Shown here: positions 45,983 to 55,393 of the stretch, in pieces
Position numbering within the stretch: position 1 is the stretch's first letter
Layout of the letters: every line of letters starts with the position of its first letter
Translations under genes and position numbers: made by a program
The notes under the pieces: model-generated
Seen by the model: only the letters and a program-made list of their open reading frames with translations
The model's database searches: none
Told to the model about the DNA's origin: nothing
Source: Giardia muris
Lineage: Eukaryota > Fornicata > Diplomonadida > Hexamitidae
Assembly (NCBI GenBank): GCA_006247105.1
Contig: CM016925.1
Location: 1 to 64,000 of the forward strand
Length of the DNA: 64,000 nt
Reading direction: 5' to 3'

Positions 45983-47407
45983 ATGACTAGCGCTATTTTC
46001 CATAACGACTGGGCCTTTGGGAATGACCACCCGGTCACGGGGTCGCGTGGGCGAGCGAAACCCGTCATCGCACCAAAAGGACGTAGTCGATCAAACGTCC
46101 AAGGCACATTGCGCTTATCAACCACCGGGTCTGGATGTCATACAAATACTGGGCGACGTGCCCCGCGAAGCTTGAGTAACTCGGTAGGGAGTGTGATGGG
46201 GAACAAGAGTAATCGGCTTTTACTCTCATCAACGAATACGGGGAAATCCTCTCGTGTTGATCCAGGCCATAACGACATGAGCTCGATGGTTGGTCTTTTT
46301 GGTCTGCATGCTAATTGTGGGACGAATGAGAACTTCGTCGAAGATCCTGAATCGTTCCAAGACTTTGGTCAGTATTATTCCTCATTACTCAACACCGCAC
46401 TCAATGCTAATAGCCCTGAGGCCGTAGAAGCCACTGAGGCTTGTAACTACTATACCGGGCTTTCCGATAGTGATGCGTTACAATTACGCCAGCTAGTTAA
46501 ACAAAAGATCGCAATGGAGAACGCTTATGATGAGCCTCATGTGATTCGGTTCTTGACCAGCGTCTATTACTCCAACCAGCACCTTAACCGCGTGGGATTG
46601 ACAGAGTTGATCGAGGATATGGGTGCCGCTTATGTAGTATCGGATCCATTGAAGTTAGTGAGAGAAAAGAATAAGAAGAAGGGTCTGAATATCTATGGAG
46701 AACCCCTCGATACGACTACTCCCATGACTAAGTCTGGTCCAGACCCGGTTAAAAGATCACATCCTCAGGGAAAACCTACGACGACATCCCAAGCCACCTC
46801 TATGGACTATAACCTTGAAGCTGAGGCAGTTTCCGTCGGGATCAGCGCCCTCAATGACGCCACCTCCGCTTCAGGCAGCCGTATAGGCTGTAATCCTTCA
46901 GCAATGTCAACATCGATATCAGTCACTCCTCGAGTTGGAGAAGAAGAGACTCGGTTAGACGAGGCTATGAAGACAGATCAAGTACAAATACTACGTGAAA
47001 CTACCCGTTCTCAAGAGGTGACTGAGCGGCAACAATTACAACAACGTAGACTTGAACATCTGAAGGAACTGCAAAGGCGGCAAGCAGAAGAGGTCGAAGC
47101 CCTCTTACGGATGCCCTTACCACGCCTCTCGTTCGCCCCCGAACAGTCTCTTCCTCCACAATCCGACATTGATCTGGAACGAGATGCTCTTCTGGATCAA
47201 GTAAGTGCTCGTAGCGTTGGGACATCTCCAAAGCCAAGTAAGTCACTGGCCGACCTTCCTGCGCCAGGACTACTCGTTCCAAATGACTTGAGTGGGATTT
47301 CAATGGCAATACCACATAGTAACGCTGGAGAGTCAATCGTTAGCTACGTTGGCGATGGTGACATTGCGGAGCCTTACGTGATTGGTCGCTTCATTGACCC
47401 ATACTGA
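45983..47407 (+). CDS. Hypothetical protein sharing a novel domain with the gene at 52191
   Basis: 474 residues. The ATG directly abuts the previous stop (TAAATG). Residues ~160-245 (LRQLVKQKIAMENAYDEPHV, IRFLTSVYYSNQHLNRVGLT, DPLKLVREKNKKKGLNIYGE) align well with 52191-53744 (ENAYTEDDIVGILTSVYYSN, DPLRLIRAHNLEQGLDIYGE). The flanks are disordered, Ser/Thr-rich at the N-terminus, with a Gln/Arg coiled coil at ~340-375 (RQQLQQRRLEHLKELQRRQA). No named domain recognised. Confidence 0.8.
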   Translation: MTSAIFHNDWAFGNDHPVTGSRGRAKPVIAPKGRSRSNVQGTLRLSTTGSGCHTNTGRRAPRSLSNSVGSVMGNKSNRLLLSSTNTGKSSRVDPGHNDMSSMVGLFGLHANCGTNENFVEDPESFQDFGQYYSSLLNTALNANSPEAVEATEACNYYTGLSDSDALQLRQLVKQKIAMENAYDEPHVIRFLTSVYYSNQHLNRVGLTELIEDMGAAYVVSDPLKLVREKNKKKGLNIYGEPLDTTTPMTKSGPDPVKRSHPQGKPTTTSQATSMDYNLEAEAVSVGISALNDATSASGSRIGCNPSAMSTSISVTPRVGEEETRLDEAMKTDQVQILRETTRSQEVTERQQLQQRRLEHLKELQRRQAEEVEALLRMPLPRLSFAPEQSLPPQSDIDLERDALLDQVSARSVGTSPKPSKSLADLPAPGLLVPNDLSGISMAIPHSNAGESIVSYVGDGDIAEPYVIGRFIDPY

Positions 47408-47463
47408 TCCTGACTGAACTGAGGCGTGTGAAGGCACAGAGTAGTAGCAGGGGGTAAAAATAC

Positions 47464-48291
47464 ATGCAGTCCGTATACGTCAGTCCGACCGTCATCCTAT
47501 CGATCGCGGACCATCGGCGCCGCCACCAGAGCGATGGGGGGCTTGGGCGCGTCGTCGGCTGCTTGATCGGGACGTACGAGGACGGGATAGTGCGAGTCTC
47601 CACTAGCTTCCCAATCCCCTTTGCTGAGGCCACCGGGAAGTATAACGCCTGTTACATCAATACCAGCTTCCAGCAGAAGATGCTCTCCCTGTATCAACGC
47701 GTCTACCACTTCGAGTACGTTGTGGGCTGGTACTCTAGTAACCCGTCGATTAAGCATGGAGATGATGCAGTTCATCGCCTCCTGGGGCTCGATAGGGATG
47801 AGAATAGCGTCCTCCTTTGCGTTGACTGTAACGAGGTCGCAAGCGCGATCGACACCTACAAGCCCTGTATTCGCATCTATCACTTCACGAAGAAGGGGCA
47901 CGAGCTGGTGAGCCACTTGGTCCAGTCGCGCGTCGTCGTTTCGGATGTCGAGCGTGTCGTCCTCGATAACGATGCTTGGTCCCACACCCGTGGCCCACTT
48001 GACCGTTCTGCATATGACCGCGATCGCACCTTGTACGCCTCCGCCCTTGAGGTCTTGGAGCTTGAAATCCGGCGTATTGTCTCAGCAGTACAACAACGGC
48101 GAGGGCGTGTCCGTCCGGAAGTCCTCGATATCATTCAGGACACGATCAATATCCTAGGGCGTTCTCATAGTTCTGACCTCATCGAGGAGGCTGGACAGAA
48201 CACCGCCTGTGGGTACGTTGTTAGTGAGCTCATGCGGGCCACTCTTGCCATCCAGCAGTATCTGGCGTCACAGAAGCCTGCCAAGGCTTAG
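47464..48291 (+). CDS. MPN-domain protein, non-catalytic (eIF3f- or Rpn8-like)
   Basis: 275 residues from ATG 47464. The N-terminal ~130 residues follow the MPN fold: VYVSPTVILSIADHRRRHQS, GRVVGCLIGTYEDGIVRVS, SFPIPFAE, YHFEYVVGWYSSNPSIKHGD. The zinc ligands of a JAMM protease (HxH...SxxxxSxxD) are absent, so it is a scaffold. The C-terminal helices (LDIIQDTINILGRS, SELMRATLAIQQYLA) match the helical tail of eIF3f and Rpn8. It would belong to translation initiation factor 3 or to the proteasome lid. The SIxDxxxRR and RVxGxLxGT pattern leans to eIF3f, but I cannot decide. Confidence 0.7.
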   Translation: MQSVYVSPTVILSIADHRRRHQSDGGLGRVVGCLIGTYEDGIVRVSTSFPIPFAEATGKYNACYINTSFQQKMLSLYQRVYHFEYVVGWYSSNPSIKHGDDAVHRLLGLDRDENSVLLCVDCNEVASAIDTYKPCIRIYHFTKKGHELVSHLVQSRVVVSDVERVVLDNDAWSHTRGPLDRSAYDRDRTLYASALEVLELEIRRIVSAVQQRRGRVRPEVLDIIQDTINILGRSHSSDLIEEAGQNTACGYVVSELMRATLAIQQYLASQKPAKA

Positions 48292-48332
48292 GGCCTGAAC
48301 GCTTAGTTCCCTCAAACAACGAGTAAAAGATA

Positions 48333-49748
48333 ATGTCATTCGACATCTTGGGTGAAATGGAGGTGAATATCCCCAAGGAGCCGATCATGCCCATCTCGGC
48401 GAGCTCCCGTGCACGGGATATCACTCCCGTCCCGATCGGTGCAATCCTGAACAACTCCACTCGCCGCCCGGTGACTAGACAGGATACGCCTGGTAATGCA
48501 AAGATCCTTCACATGAAACGGGCCCCCCTGGAGGAAAATCCGGCAGCACAACGGGCTCATTCCATGCGGGCTCTATATCCGACCATTCCGCAGAAATCCG
48601 AGTCCAGTAACCGGCCCACTCGCGTTCCAGTATCGACACATACGATCGACGAAATCCTTCACCGTACCGCTCAGACGACAACGGCAGTTGATTATGAGAT
48701 CACGTTGGATGAAAAGGCTGCGCTTCTTCCGCTTCTTGAGAAGCGAGAGAAGCTTGCACGCGAGCAATTTACGGCTGGGAACAGGGAATTCCTCGAGTAT
48801 CGTGAGCCGTACGATAATACGCAAGCTCAATTGCAACTAGAAGAGATAGCATTGCACGATCGGTTAATCAAGGAGGATGACGCTCGTAATATGGCGGAAG
48901 CTCGGAAATTAAACGAACGAGCTATGGATGAGTTCCTAAGGGAGACGTTTCTTGCCGAGGAGGCGGCACATAAGAAGAAGGCAAACTTCATCCGTGAGGT
49001 TGTTGACTTTGAACGTCGACAAGCGGAGTTTCGAGAACAACGTGAAGCACAAGAACGTGCCGAGTTCATAGAGGCACGGGATGCTGCACGCCAATACTTT
49101 GTCGACCGAGCACGTCAGGAGGTGGAAACCCTCAAGAAGATGCAAAAGGATGCTAGTGAGAATGCAGCGATTGTGAAGAAGTCAATTGAGGAGAAAAAGG
49201 AAGCACGAAGGCAAGAGATCTTAGAGGAACGTCTTTTGGAGCAATACGCAGGCCCTTCGGACAACGTGGAAGCAATGAGAGTGCACGATCAAATGATTCG
49301 ATCATTTATCCAAGCGGCAGAGGCCGAAGCTAAAGCACAAAGCCAAGCAAGATTAGACGCCCAGAAACTTTCGTTTGAGAAGGAAAAGGATGAGGTACGT
49401 GAGTTATCTGTACTGATTCGGACAGCTGTTGCCGAGGATAATGAGCGTCGACGCCTTGAAGCCGCTCAGCTTCGAGACGCCTACAACAGCGACTTACAGA
49501 AGAAGAGGGAGGAAGGAGAACAGGAGGTCATGAAGGAGTATGCTGAATACAAGGAGTTGGAGGCGCGTGTTACGGTTGAACAGGCGCAAGATGAGGCACG
49601 AAAGATGGCTGCACGCCGGCATGAGGTGGAAACCACCAAGAAAAACCTACAGGAATCAAAGCAAGCTACTAATATCAACGCACGTTTCAACGACCTTCTG
49701 GCCAAGATCCTCGAGTACGAGTCCCAACCAACTACTGCCTCGAATTGA
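48333..49748 (+). CDS. Coiled-coil cytoskeletal-type protein
   Basis: 471 residues. The N-terminal ~125 are disordered with basic and Pro/Thr segments. Residues ~130-465 form an almost continuous charged helix (KLAREQFTAGNREFLEYREP, REVVDFERRQAEFREQREAQ, MAARRHEVETTKKNLQESKQ). This resembles trichohyalin/plectin-homology proteins of axonemes, but no diagnostic motif is visible. Overlaps the 3' end of the next (minus) gene by 17 bp, tail to tail. Confidence 0.75.
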   Translation: MSFDILGEMEVNIPKEPIMPISASSRARDITPVPIGAILNNSTRRPVTRQDTPGNAKILHMKRAPLEENPAAQRAHSMRALYPTIPQKSESSNRPTRVPVSTHTIDEILHRTAQTTTAVDYEITLDEKAALLPLLEKREKLAREQFTAGNREFLEYREPYDNTQAQLQLEEIALHDRLIKEDDARNMAEARKLNERAMDEFLRETFLAEEAAHKKKANFIREVVDFERRQAEFREQREAQERAEFIEARDAARQYFVDRARQEVETLKKMQKDASENAAIVKKSIEEKKEARRQEILEERLLEQYAGPSDNVEAMRVHDQMIRSFIQAAEAEAKAQSQARLDAQKLSFEKEKDEVRELSVLIRTAVAEDNERRRLEAAQLRDAYNSDLQKKREEGEQEVMKEYAEYKELEARVTVEQAQDEARKMAARRHEVETTKKNLQESKQATNINARFNDLLAKILEYESQPTTASN

Positions 49749-51597
49749 TGGTAAACGCGTCAACGACCTCGTCATTAACGATGTCATGGGTCTGAACGAT
49801 AAGTCTTTCAGTGGTAGCTGTTAGGGTGATGTAATGATACCCAACACGCCCATAGACATGCGCCTTGCAGGAGTCGGTCTCACAGCCGGGTAACGCATCC
49901 CGATACGCCAAGTCTGGCCATCTATAACGCCGATAGAACAAAGAGGTCATTGGAACGGGCCATTTCCCGGCCGAACCGATTGAGAGGTGATGGAATGCGT
50001 GTGAGGAACCATGCTCTTGACAAAGGTCGTCGTAATGGAACCGCTCATAGACGGATGAAACACTAGCTAAGACAAGGTCGATTTTGTACCGACAGATGAG
50101 TGGGATGAGGAGTTTCTCAGCCCATTCGTTACCTAGTATGTTACTGGTGCTATACAGGGGCGTGGACATGATGAGAACACGATACCTTGCCTGCTGCGCG
50201 GTGGGTGAGCTCAACGTCAGGTTCAACCAGGTAAGCTGTTCCAGAGAGAGAAGAGACCCACGTGGCAGGTCGTATGCGATGTTTCGCTTATCATTGTCGT
50301 GACTGTCCACAACAGTTACAAAGACGTGTGAGATCGTATGAGAGTAGTAATATCGCTGATCGGAAAGAGAAGGAAAGTCTTCCTCGTAATACTGGGCCAA
50401 GTCCGACGGGATAAGAGAAAAGGAGGATGAAGAGAAACAGGAAGAGAGGTCGGTGCGGTTCCTCGCACCCCCCTCAGTCGAACCACCCCGCATCCTTCTG
50501 AGTACCTGCGGCTGTGGAAATGCACCGTTGAAAATGGTACGTGGTGCTTCGGAAGAAACCCATCTAGGCACGGATTCAATGAGCCCGGGACTGACCATGA
50601 AGGGATGATCGGCGAGATAATCAAAGATGCCGTCGCGGCGCATCAAAAGCTCCCAGTTTTTAGGCTCGAAAGCCTCCGAAGTGAAGTTACCGAGCAGCAG
50701 AACTACGATAGGTTGAAAGCTTGAAATTCGTGAAAGGAGAACGGAATTGATATAAGGCGATGTCCCAAAGTTCCCAGCGAGTAATAATTGAACGTCCTCA
50801 TCTGGACTGGGTAAAACTATCCGTCTGATAATGTCAGTCCCCGTATATGAAGGAATATAGTAGAACAGTGGGATGGAGAAGTTCAAATCTTCAAGGACGA
50901 GCACCCAATGGTCAGCTATGAGAAGTGGTGTCCTTTCTTCCCATAGACTAGAGTTTCGAATGTCGTTCTCGGTTGGTATGCCGGAACCATTGAAGAGCAT
51001 CAGCTTTGAGTCGTATTGCTTGATATTACGCCAAACGATCTGAATCGATGCGCTAGCGTTATTCCAAGCCAGCATCTGATAGGGAAGCGGCGTATGTGTC
51101 GTCGTCGGATTGAGAATGGGTAGATAATAACAGAGGGAGATGAGGACGATCAGGAGGACCAAGAGGAGACAAGCTATCACGAAGTTATTATGTATCCGGA
51201 AGTGACTGATGAAACAACGACGACAATGACTAGTCACTTCGAGGTTCAAGTCACGGATTTGCACGCCATTTGGATGTTGTATCAACGGTAGCCTTTCGGA
51301 CTCCTTCTTGGATCTAACACGCTCATATGCCTCAACTTCAATCGTTTTCTCCTTCAATCGAAAGATTAGAAGCAGCAGAACATGAATGAATAACCCACTG
51401 AACAAAAGAAGAAGGAAGTAGATGATAACGCCTGGTGGCCAATATCTTCCTATGATATCGACCCGATACTCAATTGAACGGACATGAAACGTCAGGAGGA
51501 TCATTACGACCAGTCCAGACCCATACAGAGCCACCGAAACCGCTTGGAAGAAAGTATTCATCGTCCTACACCTCTTTCCAGAGTTGCACTTATCCAT
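49732..51597 (-). CDS. Membrane-anchored purple-acid-phosphatase-like protein lacking metal ligands
   Basis: About 621 residues from ATG 51597 (MDKCNSGKRCRTMNTFF); 51561 is an alternative. Three hydrophobic helices lie near the N-terminus (ALYGSGLVVMILLTFH, IIYFLLLLFSGLFIHVLLLL, FVIACLLLVLLIVLISLCYY), then a large lumenal or extracellular domain. The order of segments follows metallophosphoesterases of the purple acid phosphatase type, but the catalytic residues are changed. The GD motif is replaced by VLLLGNF, the GNHE motif by VSPGLIE, and the GHxHxYER motif by ASVSSVYER followed by LSIGSAGKW. If the alignment is right, it cannot bind the dinuclear metal and is a pseudophosphatase. The role is unknown. 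Confidence 0.6.
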   Translation of the reverse strand: MDKCNSGKRCRTMNTFFQAVSVALYGSGLVVMILLTFHVRSIEYRVDIIGRYWPPGVIIYFLLLLFSGLFIHVLLLLIFRLKEKTIEVEAYERVRSKKESERLPLIQHPNGVQIRDLNLEVTSHCRRCFISHFRIHNNFVIACLLLVLLIVLISLCYYLPILNPTTTHTPLPYQMLAWNNASASIQIVWRNIKQYDSKLMLFNGSGIPTENDIRNSSLWEERTPLLIADHWVLVLEDLNFSIPLFYYIPSYTGTDIIRRIVLPSPDEDVQLLLAGNFGTSPYINSVLLSRISSFQPIVVLLLGNFTSEAFEPKNWELLMRRDGIFDYLADHPFMVSPGLIESVPRWVSSEAPRTIFNGAFPQPQVLRRMRGGSTEGGARNRTDLSSCFSSSSFSLIPSDLAQYYEEDFPSLSDQRYYYSHTISHVFVTVVDSHDNDKRNIAYDLPRGSLLSLEQLTWLNLTLSSPTAQQARYRVLIMSTPLYSTSNILGNEWAEKLLIPLICRYKIDLVLASVSSVYERFHYDDLCQEHGSSHAFHHLSIGSAGKWPVPMTSLFYRRYRWPDLAYRDALPGCETDSCKAHVYGRVGYHYITLTATTERLIVQTHDIVNDEVVDAFTINSRQ

Positions 51598-51829
51598 TTG
51601 AGAGAAGAAGAAGGAGGAGAGTTTTTGTTCATTAAAACACCCTCTTTTGAAAGAGGGATGGAATGGGAACAATGGGATGGATGAGAACTGATGAGAATTG
51701 ATCAAGAAAATGGCACTCCCTTCTGCATTTACCTCTGTTTTCGCCCCTGAATCCCCATACCATTAAGAGGTAGAGGGCTAGTTAAGACCATTTGAGCTCT
51801 CTCTTTCTTTCTCTTCCCTCCTCACAAAA

Positions 51830-52102
51830 ATGGACTTTCTTGGTCAAAGAAGAGCTGTTATCTTCGGTCGTCTTATCATCATCCTTTTCGCTGCGCTTGG
51901 GCTTATACTCGGCTGGATTTCCCAGGACATCGCCATAACCTTCCTCATTCATAGCCTAGGCATTCTGTTCGCCATTGTTGCTACCATCCCTGATTGGCCC
52001 TATTATTCATCAACCAGAATACAATGGGTACCTGTCCGTGGGAGAACCGAGCGTAAGGGATTAATCAAGAGACTTATTGATCGCATCCTGTGTAAAGAGT
52101 GA
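51830..52102 (+). CDS. SPCS1: Signal peptidase complex subunit 1 (SPC12/SPCS1)
   Basis: 90 residues. MDFLGQRRAV at the start parallels the MDYxGQ motif of SPC12. Two transmembrane helices follow (IIILFAALGLILGWIS and FLIHSLGILFAIVATI), then PDWPYYSSTRIQWVPV, the counterpart of the PPWPxYRRxPLxWLP segment in other species, and a basic tail. This subunit of the ER signal peptidase helps the complex distinguish signal peptides from membrane anchors. In this organism that complex would process VSPs and cyst wall proteins. Length is typical of the family (~80-100). Confidence 0.87.
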   Translation: MDFLGQRRAVIFGRLIIILFAALGLILGWISQDIAITFLIHSLGILFAIVATIPDWPYYSSTRIQWVPVRGRTERKGLIKRLIDRILCKE

Positions 52103-52190
52103 TTACTTCTTCATTGGGACGTAGTGTCATCCTATCTCCGTCTCAAATAGCTCCAAAGATAAGCATGATAATTGACTTGAGTACTAACGA

Positions 52191-53744
52191 TTACCGTCGC
52201 GTCCGGACGGTGGTGGGGGCATGCACAGCCTCAAAGGAGTCGTTATTGATTCCACTGTCATCTATTAGGTCGATTGAGCATGCATCCTCGAGCTCTGCCA
52301 CATGCATGAGGCCACGGCGAGGCTTGGCACGGGAGAGTAGCTGTGGAGTAGTTGGCTCCTCCATCCCTCCCACCTTCTGCCGTTGTGAACTCTTGGGCTG
52401 AGTAGACTTACTGGGCTCCTTACTTGACAAGTTGCTCTTGCTGTTGACAGAGAGCTGGGACGCAAGACGTCGTGCGATCGCCTTGCACTCATAGATAGCT
52501 TGGCCTTGACGGCCGTTGGGAACTATGTAGGGCTCAAAGATTTGATGTTGCTGTTGCGGTTGTTGTTGCTCCCCGCCTGGGTAGCGAAAGACATCTCCTT
52601 GTCGCCGACGCGTCGGTGACGCTGGTAACGGTGGGTTGACTAGAGTTGGAAGTGCTGGCGGTTGCACTGGCATGAGGAGGGGTTGGCCATTCAATGTCTG
52701 GACCAAGGCCATCGAAGGGTAGAATTGATAACTTTGTGGTAGGATGGGCATAACTGGCACGTATTGTATGGGTGCCACATTCTGTTGTGTTTGAACTTGA
52801 ACCTCCCCAACGGGTTCTTGAATCGCCGCTGCCACTGCGCGCTTCATTTGTTCCAGATGAGAGTAAATTTGGTCTTCGGATCGGAAGGGAGAGGGTGCAC
52901 CAAGATCTTTGCGCCCAGGACTTCTTACTTCTCGAGTCCTCTTCTGCGGCATGAAGGAAGTGGCACGATTCGCTTCTTCGACATGCTCGCCAAAAGTGCG
53001 GCGTACCCCGCTTCGGACGGGCGTGGCCATGTTATGAGCAAGGGGAGAGCTTTGAGAAGAGGCCTCCTGTGGCTCCTTGTGCACGTGTGAAAAGGGTTTA
53101 GTGTACAGTGCCGCCTCGATTGGGTGGCTATCAGACTTCCCTGTGGCGGTCGGTGTATCCGCCTCGACGGTTGTCTGAAGATCATAGGCTGTTTTGATAG
53201 CTAGAATGCTTTCGCCATAGATATCGAGTCCTTGCTCCAGGTTATGGGCACGGATGAGACGCAAGGGATCCTTGATTACGAAGGCCTTCGCAAGCTCTTC
53301 TAGGTGTGCGACAAGGGCATGTCGTTCAAGTGAAGGATTCGAGTAATAGACACTCGTTAGGATCCCGACGATGTCATCCTCTGTGTACGCATTCTCGCGG
53401 GTCGTCTTTTGCATCACCAACTCGGTGATCCGAGAGGCTATTTCGCGTGGGAGTGGAGGATAAGATGTGGGTTGTGAAACAGGCTCGGCAGACCCTAGCG
53501 CTAGCCGAAGGTGTGACACCCGAGTCTTGCGATGCCGCCGCAAGGGGTCACGGTCCTGAGAGGTGTATGGGTCCGATTGACGGGAGGATGTGTAGCTATG
53601 TGAGGCCCCTGCATACCCCTGCACGTCCCGACGAGGTCCAAGACCCGGTAGGGACGGGATCGACCGCGACTGGTTCTGGGAATCTCCGGGAAAGGCCGAT
53701 GGGTCCAGTGCTTGGTCTATTGTTTGGCCCATCTGTGCCCGCAT
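52191..53744 (-). CDS. Hypothetical protein, paralog of the domain in 45983-47407
   Basis: About 517 residues from ATG 53744 (MRAQMGQTIDQALDPS; context CCAAAAAATG). A longer reading would need a non-ATG start. The shared domain (~125-210) contains REIASRITELVMQKTTRENA, ILTSVYYSNPSLERHALVAH and DPLRLIRAHNLEQGLDIYGE. The rest is disordered, rich in Pro/Gln (poly-Gln near residue 410) and Ser, with a basic patch (AIARRLASQLSVNSKSN). The last ~40 residues include RAKPRRGLMHVAELED. No known family. Location and role unknown. Confidence 0.8.
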   Translation of the reverse strand: MRAQMGQTIDQALDPSAFPGDSQNQSRSIPSLPGLGPRRDVQGYAGASHSYTSSRQSDPYTSQDRDPLRRHRKTRVSHLRLALGSAEPVSQPTSYPPLPREIASRITELVMQKTTRENAYTEDDIVGILTSVYYSNPSLERHALVAHLEELAKAFVIKDPLRLIRAHNLEQGLDIYGESILAIKTAYDLQTTVEADTPTATGKSDSHPIEAALYTKPFSHVHKEPQEASSQSSPLAHNMATPVRSGVRRTFGEHVEEANRATSFMPQKRTREVRSPGRKDLGAPSPFRSEDQIYSHLEQMKRAVAAAIQEPVGEVQVQTQQNVAPIQYVPVMPILPQSYQFYPSMALVQTLNGQPLLMPVQPPALPTLVNPPLPASPTRRRQGDVFRYPGGEQQQPQQQHQIFEPYIVPNGRQGQAIYECKAIARRLASQLSVNSKSNLSSKEPSKSTQPKSSQRQKVGGMEEPTTPQLLSRAKPRRGLMHVAELEDACSIDLIDDSGINNDSFEAVHAPTTVRTRR

Positions 53745-53875
53745 TTTTTGGAGACCGGGATATTTCAAGGTCCAGGTGACCTGGGACTACGAAGCAGCCA
53801 CTTGATATACTCCTCACCATATTTGGGTGGATCTGGACCCGATCATCATAAAGAAAACCAAAAAAGAAGCGAAAG

Positions 53876-54475
53876 ATGAACAAGTACAACACGCAGCCCG
53901 GGCCTCCTCGCGTCCTCATCGACAACTGGTCCGAAGAGCGCACGCTATACGAGACGACGCTCAATCCGGATGGGAGCGTGAAGATGGGGAACTGCAAGGT
54001 CCCTACGATGTATGTCCAAACGATGCGTCCAGATCAGCCAATGTCAGCCGAGACGACCAATCAGTTATATGGAGAATTTCGCCCGGTCGAGCACTTCGAC
54101 CCTGCGACGAACCACGACTATGTCGGCCGGCCCGTGGCTAGTGGGATAGCTCTTGAAGAGAAATTTCGGCGGCAAGCGAAGGAGGAGTGGGATATGTACG
54201 TGCAGATGCGCAACGAGGCCCTCGATCAGACGCGAGAGAGGGTCCTGAAAGACCCCACAACATTGGAGAGCACATATGCGGCGGACTATTCTTGTCCAGA
54301 AGTTAAGGGAAATAAGTCACGAACCCAGCCTCGATTTACAAACCCAGTGACGTTGTATAGCACTGGGACCATCAATGTCCGTCGTACTGGCCCGGAACTG
54401 AATTCCTTTCCGCGCCATGCACAGTTTTCTACTCCGATTGAAGAGAATAAGCGTGGGCAGTGGAAGGATGACTAA
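53876..54475 (+). CDS. Hypothetical protein, possible flagellar/microtubule-associated
   Basis: 199 residues from ATG 53876 (MNKYNTQPGPPRVLIDNWSE). The NWSEER motif near the start and the abundant aromatic-proline segments (PTMYVQTMRPDQP, RTQPRFTNPVTLYSTG), with little predicted core, resemble small microtubule-inner or sperm-axoneme proteins that carry NWxEER. That link is a guess. Residues ~90-125 are a charged helix (LEEKFRRQAKEEWDMYVQMR). The start lies 131 bp from the divergent gene at 53744. Confidence 0.7.
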   Translation: MNKYNTQPGPPRVLIDNWSEERTLYETTLNPDGSVKMGNCKVPTMYVQTMRPDQPMSAETTNQLYGEFRPVEHFDPATNHDYVGRPVASGIALEEKFRRQAKEEWDMYVQMRNEALDQTRERVLKDPTTLESTYAADYSCPEVKGNKSRTQPRFTNPVTLYSTGTINVRRTGPELNSFPRHAQFSTPIEENKRGQWKDD

Positions 54476-54551
54476 AGAGTCGCTTGTACGCCATTCTCAT
54501 GACGTATAACGACAGGAACCTTTAGTCCAAGTCATTAGAGAGGTAAAGAAA

Positions 54552-55361
54552 ATGAATAGGACCGTGGTAGCAGAGGGTGGAGATTACCGCCCAGTCTCCG
54601 AGAAGCCACGCCAACAACCCGAGCGCCTGCGCTTCCGAGAAGATACCCTCATCGTGAGCGATTACTCAAGTAGGTTTTTGGAGTTCCAGTTCGAGGAGTT
54701 ACGACTTCGCGATTATTCACAGCCGATGTTGGACGAGTCTCTTCTCCAGCTCGAGAATAGCACAGTCTTCCGGCAACGGGCGGCGGCCCTCGCCCAGAAC
54801 CAGGCCACCATCAATACCGAGAACGCCCTCCGAGAGTTTCGGGTTCTTCTGACTGGAACACCAACTCTGAGCATCCCTAACAACTACGTTGAAAAGCCTC
54901 AGACCGCCCAGGAGCCGTCGCTCAGGTTCGACATTTCATTGATATCTCCATCGGGCCAGCCTTTGGATCCTAATAAGGACACCAGGCAGGTGGTCTCCGA
55001 GCTTGCCAGAGCCTCGGGTGACGTTCTAGTGTTGAACACTTGGCGCACAGAGGGACTTCAGGGCATCCCAAAGAATTCGTCTTTGTACCACCAGAACCAA
55101 AGCCTACAGTCGCAGTATCAGCAGTTACAGCAGCAATACGCCATGGGACACCCAGCAGTGCAACGTTCCACCAGAGTGTACACGGCACGGCCGACCGCAT
55201 CGCAACATGCAATGGATCAGACATCTCGACCGGTCTCGACCATTGGGCATCGCTCCGGTTCCTCTCTAATGACCCGAGGGACAATACACGCCGAGGGAGA
55301 CCTCTCACTCAAGGAACTCATGAACCCAGCGGATCAACAGTTTCTAGACGCCATATCATAG
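54552..55361 (+). CDS. Hypothetical protein
   Basis: 269 residues from ATG 54552 (MNRTVVAEGGDYRPV; AAAGAAAATG context). Helical segment at ~35-95 (FLEFQFEELRLRDYSQPMLD then LLQLENSTVFRQRAAALAQN), a Gln-rich stretch at ~185-200 (SQYQQLQQQYA), and a disordered Ser/Thr/Arg C-terminus. No recognisable domain, no membrane segment. Lies between two plus/minus neighbours with 76 and 32 bp gaps. Confidence 0.7.
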   Translation: MNRTVVAEGGDYRPVSEKPRQQPERLRFREDTLIVSDYSSRFLEFQFEELRLRDYSQPMLDESLLQLENSTVFRQRAAALAQNQATINTENALREFRVLLTGTPTLSIPNNYVEKPQTAQEPSLRFDISLISPSGQPLDPNKDTRQVVSELARASGDVLVLNTWRTEGLQGIPKNSSLYHQNQSLQSQYQQLQQQYAMGHPAVQRSTRVYTARPTASQHAMDQTSRPVSTIGHRSGSSLMTRGTIHAEGDLSLKELMNPADQQFLDAIS

Positions 55362-55393
55362 AGAAAGAGGGGTGACGGGCAATGGGGTAGACC

